Positions 1 through 8,583 of a DNA stretch of 64,000 nt are shown here, in pieces (positions within the stretch are counted from its first letter, which is position 1; the number at the start of each line of letters is the position of its first letter). The translations under genes and the position numbers were made by a program. Under the pieces are notes generated by a model. It did no database searches. It was given only the letters and a program-made list of their open reading frames with translations, and was not told the DNA's origin. This DNA is from Bacillota bacterium (GTDB lineage: Bacteria > Bacillota > Negativicutes > Sporomusales > UBA7701), in assembly GCA_023415775.1 (NCBI GenBank), contig JAEZJM010000020.1, positions 109,291-173,290 on the forward strand. Reading direction: 5' to 3'.

Positions 1-840
1 AGCCTTTTCTTTGTCTATACTCCCGAAGGGATCGGTGATGGTTTCCAAATCGTTGAAAGCAAGTCCGTCGTTTTTGCGGAAAGTGTATGCCTGATTATCG
101 GCATTATCCCAGCTGGAAATCGCGATTACTTTACCGCCAAGCTGCTGGAACAGTTTCGCCGCGTATTGGGCTACGTTGCCAAAGCCCTGAATACTGGCGG
201 TGCTGTTTTTTATGCTCATATTAAGTTCTTTCATGGCTTCTCTGAGGACGTAGATAACGCCAAATCCGGTGGCCTCTTTCCGTCCCAGCGAACCGCCCAT
301 GCCGACCGGTTTTCCGGTGATGAAGCCGGGATATCTGCCGCCGTGTATCGTTTCGTACTCATCCAGCATCCATAACATGTGTTTAGCGTTTGTCATGACA
401 TCAGGCGCCGGAACGTCAATGACGGGGCCGATATCTTTCGCAATCTGCCTTACCCAGCCACGGCACAACTGCTCCTGCTCGCGGTCGCTCATCCCGCGCG
501 GATCGCAGATTATCCCGCCTTTGCCGCCGCCCAGCGGTATATCGACAACTGCGCACTTCCACGTCATCCACATTGCCAATGCCCGGATAGTGTCGATCGT
601 TTCCAGCGGATGAAACCTTATGCCGCCTTTGGCCGGCCCTCTGGCATCGTTGTGCTGCACGCGGTATCCCCTGAAGATCTTTCTGCTGCCGTCGTCCATG
701 TGGACAGGTATAGAAAAATGGTATTCGCGCATCGGTTGTCTGAGAAAATCACGCGTCGCGCCGTCTAGACCAATCTTCTCCGCTACCTGGTCGAACTGCG
801 CCTTGGCTTCATCGTAAGCGTTGTAGTTTGACTTACCCAT
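1..840 (-). CDS. Glu/Leu/Phe/Val dehydrogenase, NAD(P)-dependent glutamate dehydrogenase type (3' end outside window)
   Basis: The reading frame starts at ATG 838-840 and runs off the left edge, giving 280 N-terminal residues of a protein usually about 420 long. It would interconvert glutamate and 2-oxoglutarate plus ammonia in the cytoplasm. Seen directly: the substrate-binding stretch VDIPLGGGKGG, the preceding GPAKGGIRFHP whose lysine belongs to the catalytic site, PAPDVMTN, and the start of the Rossmann domain with GFGNVAQ. A strong ribosome-binding site (AGGAGGAA) lies 849-856. The gene stands alone on this side; the next gene upstream is a hemerythrin gene on the same strand. The family call is firm; coenzyme preference cannot be judged because the C-terminal part is missing. 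Confidence 0.93.
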   Translation of the reverse strand, partial: MGKSNYNAYDEAKAQFDQVAEKIGLDGATRDFLRQPMREYHFSIPVHMDDGSRKIFRGYRVQHNDARGPAKGGIRFHPLETIDTIRALAMWMTWKCAVVDIPLGGGKGGIICDPRGMSDREQEQLCRGWVRQIAKDIGPVIDVPAPDVMTNAKHMLWMLDEYETIHGGRYPGFITGKPVGMGGSLGRKEATGFGVIYVLREAMKELNMSIKNSTASIQGFGNVAQYAAKLFQQLGGKVIAISSWDNADNQAYTFRKNDGLAFNDLETITDPFGSIDKEKA

Positions 841-928
841 GATTGAATTCCTCCTCATTTTAATGTCGATTTCACGTAGCCTTTTTCATTTTTTGCCTTT
901 TGGTCCGGTTATCGTTACTTTCTATACT

Positions 929-1348
929 TCAACCAGAGCCGCAGAGTAAGCGATAGAGAACCGTCCTCTCGTCTTCAAACCGTTTAATAAAGGTTTTTGT
1001 GACCATAGCCGTGTTGTACCGAAATGTATCAGGGCGGGCAAATATGGTGCCGGCGTTTGAATATGTCCCTCGATACCTCCTGAACCTACAGGCGATTTCA
1101 TCCATCTCGGCAGAAAAGCTCCTCCCCGTTTCCCGCACGGATTCCTCCTTATGAGAAAGCAGAACAGGATATACGACCCTTTCTTCCGCCAAAATATGAA
1201 AGTAAACTTTCCTGGCAAGCAGGCCCACGGTCAAAGACAATCCCTTGGCGTTGTCGATTATATCGCCATAGCTCTCATGGGAGCGCAGTTCCTCCAGCAG
1301 AGCCAGTATTTCTTCGTGCTGCAGCGTCAGGCTGTCTATGTCTGCCAT
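929..1348 (-). CDS. Hemerythrin-domain protein
   Basis: A 139-residue protein predicted to be a helical bundle that binds a di-iron centre through His, Glu and Asp side chains, as in bacterial hemerythrins used for oxygen or NO sensing, storage or iron-centre repair. Visible ligands include the early LQHEE histidine and FHILAEERVVYP (an HxxxE arrangement). The C-terminal part is less typical, so some ligands are uncertain. The start is supported by AGGAGG about eight bases upstream. It lies downstream of the Rnk-like gene on the same strand, and a second hemerythrin gene lies at 6.1-6.7 kb, so this neighbourhood is enriched in oxygen/NO-related functions. Confidence 0.75.
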   Translation of the reverse strand: MADIDSLTLQHEEILALLEELRSHESYGDIIDNAKGLSLTVGLLARKVYFHILAEERVVYPVLLSHKEESVRETGRSFSAEMDEIACRFRRYRGTYSNAGTIFARPDTFRYNTAMVTKTFIKRFEDERTVLYRLLCGSG

Positions 1349-1384
1349 AAAAGCACCTCCTATGGAGTTATTATGCCCTGAAGG

Positions 1385-1798
1385 CTACAGAAACAACTTT
1401 CCGTCAGCCTCGGGCTGGAAGAGGACCTTTTCAATCCTATAACGCGCCGTTCCACCGGGGACAATCCATTCAACAATATCGCCCACCCTGTATCCGAGAA
1501 TAGCCGTCCCTACAGGAGCAAGAACCGATATCATGCCTTCCGCCAAGTCCGCCTCGGCCGGATAAACCAAAGTATAAAAAACATCCTCGCCGCTATCGAG
1601 GTCCTGCAGCCAAACCCTGGAATGCATAGTTACGACGTCTTTGGGGATATCCTTGGCGCTCGTGATGGTTGCCCGTTTGATTTCACACTCCAAATCGGTG
1701 AGGTTTTCAGTGTTACCGCCGCCGAACTCCCGTTCCCGGCTGATGAATGTAAGCAATCTCGACTGGTCTGCATTTGTGATATACACTCTTCTCGGCAC
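1385..1798 (-). CDS. Rnk/GreA C-terminal domain protein (nucleoside diphosphate kinase regulator-like)
   Basis: A 137-residue protein with GTG start and AAGGG upstream. The C-terminal half reads like the GreA/GreB C-terminal FKBP-like domain: LVYPAEADLAEGMISVLAP, VGTAILGYRVGDIVEW and a basic end. The N-terminal half is a short coiled coil instead of the long GreA hairpin, as in Rnk, which binds RNA polymerase without cleaving transcripts. Predicted role is therefore modulation of transcription near the polymerase secondary channel. It is followed by the hemerythrin gene on the same strand after about 36 bases, so the two may be cotranscribed. Function beyond the domain is inferred. Confidence 0.8.
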   Translation of the reverse strand: MPRRVYITNADQSRLLTFISREREFGGGNTENLTDLECEIKRATITSAKDIPKDVVTMHSRVWLQDLDSGEDVFYTLVYPAEADLAEGMISVLAPVGTAILGYRVGDIVEWIVPGGTARYRIEKVLFQPEADGKLFL

Positions 1799-1874
1799 GT
1801 CGACAATCCCTTCTGGCTTATTAGTTGTCCTGGAATTATGCTTGCGAAAACTCCGAGGATCTAATGCAATATAA

Positions 1875-1909
1875 AAGCAAAACGCATGCCATACGCATGC
1901 GTTTTGCTT
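1875..1909 (-). terminator. Rho-independent terminator of the sensor kinase/regulator operon
   Basis: A 14-base-pair perfect stem (AAGCAAAACGCATG with its complement, 7-base loop) followed on the minus strand by a T-rich tract. It lies about 130 bases past the stop of the sigma-54 response regulator and separates that operon from the rnk-like gene. Confidence 0.75.
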
Positions 1910-2039
1910 GCAATGTCCGCCAGTCCGCGATTTTGCCGTGATTGTGGCACTTACCTTAAAACATGAAACTTCAGCCGCCTCTATGCTTTTACGAAAACTT
2001 GCAGAAAATACGAAAATCTTCTGCAGGTTTTTGGTGTTA

Positions 2040-3515
2040 TCATTTTTTATCGGTTTTTTTCATTTTCGCCGTGCGGTATGCCAATGTGCGAAGAGAAATG
2101 CCCAGGTAGGTGGCGGCCGCCATTTGGTTTCCGTTATGAGCGTTCAATACCTCTTTTATTATGCAGTCGGTATAGTCCTTCAGGGAAAAACCATCACGAG
2201 GGAACGGCAAGGACAACCGCGGCTCAGTATCGCGCAGGGAGCCGATCCCGGCGGTGTCGTCGACAACCGTACGGTTGATCTTATAGATGTGATGGGGGCG
2301 GATTTCCGCATCATCGTACATAAAGACGACGAACTCAATCGCATTTTTCAGCTCCCGCACGTTTCCCGGCCACTCGTAATTTTCGAGTATTTTTGCCGCT
2401 TCATCGCTGATACACTTAAACTTCCTGCCCCGCTGTTTCGCTCCCTGCAGCAAAAACATGTTGGCCAGCGGGATAATCTCTTCGCGGCGTTCGCGCAGGG
2501 GCGGGATGGTTATGTGGCCGAGCTGGAAACGGTAGTACAGGTCGCGGCGGAATTTACCCTCATCCATGTTTTTCTTCATATCCGCGTTGGTGGCGCAAAT
2601 GATGCGGACATCCGCCGGCAGCTTTTTCAGCCCGCCCACGCGATAATACTCTTTCTCCTGGATGACCCTTAAAAGTTTGCCTTGTATCTCCGGGGATATC
2701 TCCGCGATTTCGTCCAGAAACAGCGTACCTCCGGAAGCGAGGTCCAGTTTCCCCTTTTGGCCCCTGTTCTGTCCGCCCGTATACGCCCCAGCTTCATAGC
2801 CGAACAGTTCGCTCTCGAACAGGCTCGGAGCAATGGCGGCGCAGTTTATATCGATGAAAGGCCCCGGGGCGCTTCCTCCGTGAACGTCACCCCAGTGCAC
2901 GAGTTGGGCGATGATCTCTTTGCCTGTGCCGGTTTCCCCTTCAATCAGCACCGGGATTGATCGGTCATTATGGTATTTCTGGGCCAGGTTAACAATACTG
3001 CGCATTTTATCGGAAAAGATGCCTATCTGTCCTAAAAACGATTCTGTTACAAGCTTCTTTACCCTGAACAATTCCTGATCTTTTTCCGCAGTGGCCGCCT
3101 TGATCTCATTCTCCAGATTCTGCGACAAGTACCTGTTCTCGCGCAGCAGCGCCTGATGTTCCTCAATACGTTCGGCAGTGGCTGCCAATTCCTGGGCGTC
3201 AACAGGCTTAAGCAGATAATCGTAAGCTCCGGCCCGAAGAGCCTGGATAGCTGATTCCATGTTGCCAAACCCCGTAAAAAGAACGACATCAGTCAGCCAG
3301 CCTCCCGGCAGGGCTTTTATGGCCGCCAGAAGCTCAAGTCCGGACATCCCCGACATCTTTATGTCGGACAGCACCATGGGATAATCGGCTCCGGCCATCA
3401 ACGCCAATGCTTCGGCCCCGCTGCCGCAGGTTGTCACGCGATGGCCTTCAACGCTTAGAAACCAGCTTACCGCTTCACGGCTGGCAGAGTCGTCATCAAC
3501 AACGAGAATATCCAT
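2040..3515 (-). CDS. Sigma-54-dependent response regulator (REC-AAA+-Fis HTH)
   Basis: A 491-residue NtrC-class activator. Residues 1-120 form a receiver domain with the acidic pocket VVDDD and phospho-acceptor Asp in LSDIKMSG (about residue 51). A linker leads to an AAA+ domain with Walker A GETGTGKE (about 195-202), Walker B GGTLFLDEI and the arginine-finger region. The C-terminus has a Fis-type helix-turn-helix (MAAATYLGISLRTLAYR). The sigma-54 contact loop is GAYTGG, not the usual GAFTGA. The ATG at 3515 is preferred over the GTG one codon earlier because GAGGTG lies eight bases upstream. It follows the histidine kinase by about 15 bases and should be its partner. No sigma-54 target promoter was found close by, so the regulon is unknown. 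Confidence 0.9.
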   Translation of the reverse strand: MDILVVDDDSASREAVSWFLSVEGHRVTTCGSGAEALALMAGADYPMVLSDIKMSGMSGLELLAAIKALPGGWLTDVVLFTGFGNMESAIQALRAGAYDYLLKPVDAQELAATAERIEEHQALLRENRYLSQNLENEIKAATAEKDQELFRVKKLVTESFLGQIGIFSDKMRSIVNLAQKYHNDRSIPVLIEGETGTGKEIIAQLVHWGDVHGGSAPGPFIDINCAAIAPSLFESELFGYEAGAYTGGQNRGQKGKLDLASGGTLFLDEIAEISPEIQGKLLRVIQEKEYYRVGGLKKLPADVRIICATNADMKKNMDEGKFRRDLYYRFQLGHITIPPLRERREEIIPLANMFLLQGAKQRGRKFKCISDEAAKILENYEWPGNVRELKNAIEFVVFMYDDAEIRPHHIYKINRTVVDDTAGIGSLRDTEPRLSLPFPRDGFSLKDYTDCIIKEVLNAHNGNQMAAATYLGISLRTLAYRTAKMKKTDKK

Positions 3516-3532
3516 CACCTAAGCACCTCGCT

Positions 3533-5128
3533 CTATGATTCGGAAACAGCCGGAATGTTAATTTTGAAGGTTGTGCCGTCCTTCCCGGTGGTTACGTTTA
3601 TATTTCCGTTGCAGGACGTAATTATCGCATGCGCGATCGGCAACCCTAGCCCCCAGTTTTCGCCTTCGGCCTGAGTCGTAACAAAAGGCTCGAAGACTTT
3701 ATCCAGAATTTCTTCGCTGATGCCAGGACCGTTGTCCGCGACTACAATAACTACTCCATCTTCAAACAGGGTGCGAATCGTAATTCGCTTATCCGGTCGC
3801 TCGACCTTATCAAGGGCTTGCATGGCATTGATCAGAAGATTTACCAAAACTTCTTCAAGCGCTGTAGAGGGCACCAGAACGGTCGGCAAAACTCTGGAAA
3901 GCTCCTGGGAAACCTTGATGCCGTGGTTCGCTATCTGCGTCCCGACCAAGCTCAGCGACTGTTTGACAGCTTCATTTACGTTGCAAGGCACTCTGGCGCT
4001 GTTGTCCCGGCGAATGAAAGACCTCATTTGATTGATGATGCTTGTAATGCGGTCCGCCTGGCGGGAGATCTCCTCGACAACCCTTCGTATCTCTTCCGGG
4101 TCGAAACGCCCGCCTTTATGGAGCGAATAGAGAATACCGCTGGATAGGATCTTTATCGAATTCAACGGTTGGTTTATCTCGTGGGAAACCCCCGCAGCCA
4201 TCGATCCGAGCGAAGAAAGTTTCTCCACGCGGGCTTGCGCTTCCTTCGCCTCGATGATCGTCTTATTCTTTAGTAAAAGTTCTGCCGTCTTCTCGTTGAC
4301 CTGTTTAGTCAGCCACGCCTGACGCATCCATACGCCGTTGACGATTACCAGTAGCAGCAAGGTTACGATACAACCGCTGCTCCAGATGATGCCGCGAACA
4401 TAAAGATTATTATCCGGCAACCGCCGCCAGCCAACGGTGGCATCCCACTGCGCATTCCCCACCGGGATGCTTACCTTCCGGACCAGGGTTTCCTCCGCGT
4501 CAGGAATTGGTCCCTTCTCCCAGAAGGCTTTTCCTTCGGGCGCGGCAATCCTTATATAATACTGCTTCCCGTCGATACCCAAATTGTACATTGCCTGATC
4601 GAAAATTGCCCCGATGTCAAAGTGTACTTCGGCAAAACCGGTAAGAACGTCACCGCGGTAGATTGGGTCAACGGCGATGCTAATCAATCTCCCCTGGGTA
4701 TTGAACGGTTCAGCGATCGCCATCTTTCGCATCCCGCTTGCCGTGGCCAAGGCGCGTAGCCGCCCCGGTCGGCTGTCGCTCTCGATCCCCTGTTGCCCGA
4801 CAGTAAAATGCGCGTACAACGTCTCGCCGTTTTCACGTGCAAAGCCGAAGTAGGTCACAGTGGGATAATACCTGATTGCTTCGCCGGCATAGTTATCGAA
4901 CGCTTCCCGGTCAGGCAAGTCGCGGCGAGCGTTTAGAAACGCTTTTAGATCCCCGGTTGCCGTAAGGTCCGTAAGACTATGCATAACAAGCCCCTGGAAC
5001 TTCTCCGTAAGCACTTCCAGATTACGTTCGTGGCGAATATGTTCATTGCGGGTATACAACCGGTCTAAGGCGGCAGTGGCCATAAGTCCTGCAAACAGAA
5101 TAACAAGCAAAATAAGTAACCGCTTCAC
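3533..5128 (-). CDS. Membrane sensor histidine kinase with extracytoplasmic sensor domain
   Basis: A 531-residue kinase with one membrane segment near residues 2-20, an extracytoplasmic Cache-like domain of about 220 residues, a second membrane segment near 250-270, a short coiled linker, then HisKA (VSHEINQP, phospho-His about residue 316) and HATPase_c (NLLINAMQAL N box, DNGPGIS G1 box, GLGLPIAHA G2 box). The GTG at 5126-5128 is chosen because GGAGG lies four bases ahead; a longer frame from an ATG at 5173 would add 15 residues without a ribosome-binding site. It precedes the sigma-54 response regulator in the same operon. The ligand cannot be read from the sequence; hemerythrin and flavin-oxidase neighbours suggest a redox or gas stimulus, which is only inference. 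Confidence 0.9.
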   Translation of the reverse strand: MKRLLILLVILFAGLMATAALDRLYTRNEHIRHERNLEVLTEKFQGLVMHSLTDLTATGDLKAFLNARRDLPDREAFDNYAGEAIRYYPTVTYFGFARENGETLYAHFTVGQQGIESDSRPGRLRALATASGMRKMAIAEPFNTQGRLISIAVDPIYRGDVLTGFAEVHFDIGAIFDQAMYNLGIDGKQYYIRIAAPEGKAFWEKGPIPDAEETLVRKVSIPVGNAQWDATVGWRRLPDNNLYVRGIIWSSGCIVTLLLLVIVNGVWMRQAWLTKQVNEKTAELLLKNKTIIEAKEAQARVEKLSSLGSMAAGVSHEINQPLNSIKILSSGILYSLHKGGRFDPEEIRRVVEEISRQADRITSIINQMRSFIRRDNSARVPCNVNEAVKQSLSLVGTQIANHGIKVSQELSRVLPTVLVPSTALEEVLVNLLINAMQALDKVERPDKRITIRTLFEDGVVIVVADNGPGISEEILDKVFEPFVTTQAEGENWGLGLPIAHAIITSCNGNINVTTGKDGTTFKINIPAVSES

Positions 5129-5256
5129 GTTTCCTCCCTCAGTCAACGGGCCTGGGGTTATTTTCGCCGACAACGAACCTATCTCCTGTCGCGAATATTC
5201 TTACCGTTCGCGAGCCATCATATTAGGCGCGCTTAGTCTGGCGGCGTTATCGCCGG

Positions 5257-5454
5257 CTAACGGAAGTCGGCCTGCTTGCCCTTCATATTGGCAAGCGCGG
5301 TTTCTCGCTCCTGCGCAACAGCCTGTCTTATAAGTGAGTAAAGCTTATGCTCGGCATCTCTGACAATATCGCCGGTCAAGCGATTAATTACCTCCTCCGT
5401 TGCCTGCGTCAACTGGGATCTTACCATTTCAGCGACTTTTTCCCTCGCGATCAT
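5257..5454 (-). CDS. Small hypothetical helical protein
   Basis: A 65-residue, charged, probably all-helical protein beginning MIAREKVAEMV. A TTG-initiated version six codons longer is possible, but GGAGGAG is optimally placed for the ATG at 5454. There is no membrane segment and no motif that I recognise. It lies between the 106-residue unknown gene and the histidine kinase, all on the minus strand with short gaps, so it may be part of the same transcript. It could be a small accessory or partner protein of the two-component system; this rests only on position. Confidence 0.55.
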   Translation of the reverse strand: MIAREKVAEMVRSQLTQATEEVINRLTGDIVRDAEHKLYSLIRQAVAQERETALANMKGKQADFR

Positions 5455-5475
5455 CCAACACCACTCCTCCAAAAT

Positions 5476-5796
5476 TTACTTAAGCGTCAACGCCGGACAT
5501 AACGCCTGATAATAGTAGTCAAGCCTGACATGCATAGATTGCTGAACCTGATAATAGTTGCAGTATCTCGTTGCTTTCTCCCACGAGGAGCACATATCGC
5601 AATCCTGAATCATGTAACCTTCAAGCCGGGCTTGCCGAGCTATCCTAAACTGCGCTCCGAGCAGAAATTCCAGTTTCTCGAGATTAAACAACGCCGTTTT
5701 TGCTAACAACGGACCATATCTCGTTTCCACCATCATCGAGACGTCGAGCAGAATCTGTTCAACAATTTCGTCCGGCACTTGGGGAGTATCAGTCAT
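5476..5796 (-). CDS. Hypothetical protein with C-x2-C motif
   Basis: A 106-residue soluble protein starting at ATG 5794-5796 with AGGAGGAG seven bases upstream; the open frame continues 50 codons farther up without a ribosome-binding site. It is predicted mainly helical. The middle contains QDCDMCSSWEKATRYC, a CxxC pair plus a third cysteine that could hold a metal or a disulfide, and the tail is rich in tyrosine. I do not recognise the family. It begins a set of four minus-strand genes ending with the sigma-54 response regulator, and may sense or modulate redox state for that system; that is speculation from position. Confidence 0.55.
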   Translation of the reverse strand: MTDTPQVPDEIVEQILLDVSMMVETRYGPLLAKTALFNLEKLEFLLGAQFRIARQARLEGYMIQDCDMCSSWEKATRYCNYYQVQQSMHVRLDYYYQALCPALTLK

Positions 5797-6126
5797 ATAT
5801 GCTCCTCCTACCTTATAGTTCACCGCCAATAAATAGAAAAGCAAGAAACATGCCACACGGGGGATTTGCCCCAATTGCCGATATGCCTGCGATTCCGGCG
5901 GCAGGGAACTGTTAGGCAGGCCTTCCAAAATTGCAGTACAATGCAATTATTGTCGCCGAATATTGCATTAAAGATTAATCAACAATAACCAGTCTGTTGG
6001 CGGCAGGAATGCTAGCACCGTTATGTATTCCCCGACGAATTAGCAATATAAAGGGAACTGCCGGTTGTACCGGCAGTTCCCCAGCTACGGGCGACAAGGG
6101 GGTTAGCAAACAAACATAGCTTGGTT
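5797..6126. other. Intergenic stretch with one hairpin
   Basis: About 330 bases between the 106-residue hypothetical gene and the hemerythrin gene. Apart from the perfect hairpin at 6053-6081, I see no gene and no convincing promoter. Confidence 0.5.
6053..6081 (-). terminator. Rho-independent terminator after the hemerythrin gene
   Basis: A perfect 13-base-pair stem (GGGAACTGCCGGT and complement) with a three-base loop, followed on the minus strand by a short T-rich tract. It lies 46 bases past the stop of the hemerythrin-domain gene. The T tract is weak, so the call is moderate. Confidence 0.65.
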
Positions 6127-6693
6127 CTACCTGAGATAAGCAGTCTTGAACTTTTTCAACATGGCGTGAAACTGCTCGTGAGTTCCTCGGCCAATCCGGT
6201 CTGTCTCAATCTCTTCAAAGGCTTCTATCATACCGTCCTGGACGGGTACCGGAATATTGGCGTCAGCCAAAGGATAGAGGATGTTGTCTTCTTTCAAGAT
6301 GTGATCTAATAAGAGCTGCGTGTATCCCTGTGCCGCAGCAGCCAGACTCGTAAAGGCGCCAGGCGCCCCCGAGCGGTAATATTCCAGGGCGGCGTACATT
6401 TCTGCGACCAGCTTCCGGCCGGCGTCGTGCTCGACAAGCATGACCTGGACCGGCCCTCCTTCGCGAGGCAGTCCTGCTTCCAGAAGCGCCGGGAACAGCA
6501 CCTCCTCTTCTTTGGCATGATGGCACTTATCGACAAAGACGCGGAAGAAATCGAGCAGCTTGGCATAATCACTGACATATGCCGCGTCCAAGACCCCGGG
6601 GTCGTTGGCGATTCGCTCGTTTATCCGGCCAAGAACCTTGAGAGCAAGCTTTACCCCATGATGTTCTTCCTTGAGAATATCCGTCGGTTTCAT
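6127..6693 (-). CDS. Hemerythrin-domain protein (188 aa)
   Basis: A four-helix-bundle protein with good candidate di-iron ligands: KEEHHGVKLALK near residue 10, DKCHHAKEEEVLFP near 55-70 (HxxxE) and LVEHDAGRK and LLDHILKEDNILYP later (a second HxxxE). This spacing matches the hemerythrin HHE cation-binding family, typical of NO/oxygen stress proteins or iron-sulfur repair factors in anaerobes. GGAGGGG lies seven bases upstream of the ATG. The adjacent PPOX-type flavoprotein gene (26 bases upstream) is probably cotranscribed. It is longer and better conserved than the hemerythrin at 0.9-1.3 kb. Confidence 0.85.
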   Translation of the reverse strand: MKPTDILKEEHHGVKLALKVLGRINERIANDPGVLDAAYVSDYAKLLDFFRVFVDKCHHAKEEEVLFPALLEAGLPREGGPVQVMLVEHDAGRKLVAEMYAALEYYRSGAPGAFTSLAAAAQGYTQLLLDHILKEDNILYPLADANIPVPVQDGMIEAFEEIETDRIGRGTHEQFHAMLKKFKTAYLR

Positions 6694-6721
6694 TGCCTAC
6701 CCCTCCCTTTACTTTAGACCT

Positions 6722-7207
6722 TCAGCTCTGGGATCTTCTTTCCGAAAGTCCGTGCTTCCCGGATACGGTTTCCATCTGCATCTTATACACCAGGACGCGC
6801 TCCAGCATTCTTGCAATGATCGCTTGCCCCTTCTCGCGGTAGTCCGGGCTTCTGTTCTCAACCACCCAGGTCATAACCTGTCTTTTTTGCTCCGGATCGT
6901 CAATAAGCTCAATCGATCCTTCGACAACTGCCGATTGATAAATTCTGCCGAATTTTTCGGGAATGATCGTTGTGGTTCCCATAATCACCGCACAAGCCCT
7001 GCGATTAGCCATCATCGAATCAGTTTTTCTTCCTTCCCGGGCGCCGTGGAAGTAAAGAAATCCGTCTCTGCGGACGTAATCCAGCGGAACGCCGTAAGGT
7101 TGGCCGGCCGGGTCGATCAGACACAGCACCGCGTAATCTTGTGCATCGATAACCGCCAATGTTTCTTCGTATGACATCGCCAAGTCGTTTCTTCTCACCC
7201 CGTACAC
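6722..7207 (-). CDS. Pyridoxamine 5'-phosphate oxidase-like FMN-binding protein
   Basis: A 161-residue protein with the split-barrel fold of the PPOX/Nim family: an N-terminal VRRNDLAMSYEETLAVID helix, then DYAVLCLIDPAGQPYGVPLDYV and YFHGAREGRKTD, the FMN-phosphate loop typical of this family. Such proteins bind FMN or F420 and act as small-molecule reductases; the 5-nitroimidazole resistance (Nim) subgroup is the closest in N-terminal pattern. The GTG start at 7207 is uncertain; GTG 7198 and ATG 7177 are in frame. It lies between a methyltransferase gene and a hemerythrin gene in the same orientation. Confidence 0.8.
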   Translation of the reverse strand: MYGVRRNDLAMSYEETLAVIDAQDYAVLCLIDPAGQPYGVPLDYVRRDGFLYFHGAREGRKTDSMMANRRACAVIMGTTTIIPEKFGRIYQSAVVEGSIELIDDPEQKRQVMTWVVENRSPDYREKGQAIIARMLERVLVYKMQMETVSGKHGLSERRSQS

Positions 7208-7231
7208 CCCCGCGTAAATCCATCGTTGGGA

Positions 7232-7840
7232 TTACTTCTCGGCTACTACCAGCCTTACGACATCTCCGAGCAAGTTATTAACCGATCTCACCGTAAAACC
7301 GGCCATTGCAACGACTTCGCCCGTATCGCGATTGATATGGTCGCCTAAAAACCTGACCGTGAACGGATTAAGCCAATCCATGAACTGGCGAAGCGCCCCA
7401 TTGCCGCTCCCCGTATGCTCCAGCAGAATCAGCTTACCGCCGGGTTTTAGCACCCGGCGACATTCCCGCAGTCCCTGTAAAGGGTTGGGGACGGTGCAGA
7501 AAACAAACGCTGCCAATACACTATCGAAACTTTCGGCAGCAAGCGGCAGTTCCTGCACATCCATAATCTCCAGTCTGACAGGCGCCTTGCACTGAGAAGC
7601 TCTCTCCTTGGCCTTTTCAAGCATGCCAGAACTGATGTCAATGCCGACGATCTCTGTACAACAGTCGGCATAAAAAGGGAAATTGAGTCCCGTACCTATG
7701 CCTACCTCCAATACTCGTCCACAGGCCAGACCGGCAGCCCGGCGGCGCCAGCGGGAGGGAATAAACCGGTCAACCGTGTCGTAGTTGCCGGCTATACGAT
7801 TGTACTTGTCCGCGATTTCCTTAATATTAGAGCTTTCCAC
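7232..7840 (-). CDS. Class I SAM-dependent methyltransferase
   Basis: A 202-residue methyltransferase of the UbiE/Methyltransf_11 type. Motif I is LEVGIGTGLNFPFY (about residues 43-56), motif II IVGIDISSGML, then VQELPLAAESFDSVLAAFVFCTVPNP and LKPGGKLILLEH, all canonical for SAM binding. The GTG start is supported by GAGGAG six bases upstream. The substrate is unknown; such genes often act on quinones, phospholipids or small metabolites. It is the first of three same-strand genes (methyltransferase, PPOX-like, hemerythrin) with short gaps. Confidence 0.88.
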   Translation of the reverse strand: MESSNIKEIADKYNRIAGNYDTVDRFIPSRWRRRAAGLACGRVLEVGIGTGLNFPFYADCCTEIVGIDISSGMLEKAKERASQCKAPVRLEIMDVQELPLAAESFDSVLAAFVFCTVPNPLQGLRECRRVLKPGGKLILLEHTGSGNGALRQFMDWLNPFTVRFLGDHINRDTGEVVAMAGFTVRSVNNLLGDVVRLVVAEK

Positions 7841-7925
7841 GTTAGTCTCCTCTGAACGAGGGTTTGGCAGGGGACCCCGCCGCTTGAGACGAAGAGCCCC
7901 CTAGCCATCACACCATTACGTCTAA

Positions 7926-8546
7926 TCAGTGTTTTTCGTTGTGGGCGGCATGCCCACCTTCGCCATGCGGGTTCTTGGCGGTCACGCTCATATACAGATT
8001 CTCCACGTAATGAACGTATTCAACGTAAGCTTCTACATATTCCCTGCCGGCGGCGACACTTTCAGCAGCATGCTTTTTCTTCTCTATCACTTTGGCGAAT
8101 CGGGACTGAATACCTTCCTCAACACCATGCTTCAGATGCTTTATAACCTTCTCCACAGAGCCAGTTTCCAAAGCCTTGTCCGCTTCGACGACAACATGAG
8201 GAATATCGCCGCCAGCAGGCTTAAGCCCGGTATAAGGAGCACCCTCTCCGGCTCGGTGTAACCGAACAAGCGTTTCGAAGAAGTACATATCGGCCAATTC
8301 TTTAGCCTCGGAGCCGCTCTTCCGTACTGCCGTAGTCTTGTTGAATGCGGCCCGCAGCTCGGCCTCACTGTCCTGCTTAATCCACTTCAGGACAGGGGTG
8401 ATATCCCCTGATTCCAAAGCTTGCTTTGCAGCAATCACTACCGGCCCGTCCAGCGTATCGCAGTGGGCGCTGGCGACGCCAGGCGCCAGCAATACCAGTC
8501 CAGCCGCAAGTACCATGAGAATCCACTTCGGGTATATAACTTTCAT
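7926..8546 (-). CDS. DUF6448 family secreted protein
   Basis: A 206-residue exported protein: an N-terminal signal peptide with basic start and hydrophobic core ending in GVASA, then AHCDTLDGPVV, the start of the mature DUF6448 domain as I know it. The mature part is helical and His-rich, and ends in HGEGGHAAHNEKH, a likely metal-binding tail. The ATG at 8546 is preferred to the one three codons earlier because GAGAGG would abut the latter. No enzymatic role is established for the family; the conserved histidines suggest metal binding. It lies just downstream of the ABM-like gene on the same strand. Confidence 0.75.
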   Translation of the reverse strand: MKVIYPKWILMVLAAGLVLLAPGVASAHCDTLDGPVVIAAKQALESGDITPVLKWIKQDSEAELRAAFNKTTAVRKSGSEAKELADMYFFETLVRLHRAGEGAPYTGLKPAGGDIPHVVVEADKALETGSVEKVIKHLKHGVEEGIQSRFAKVIEKKKHAAESVAAGREYVEAYVEYVHYVENLYMSVTAKNPHGEGGHAAHNEKH

Positions 8547-8583
8547 TTCATTCATCCTCTCTTTATTATGGTTCTTCTTCTTT

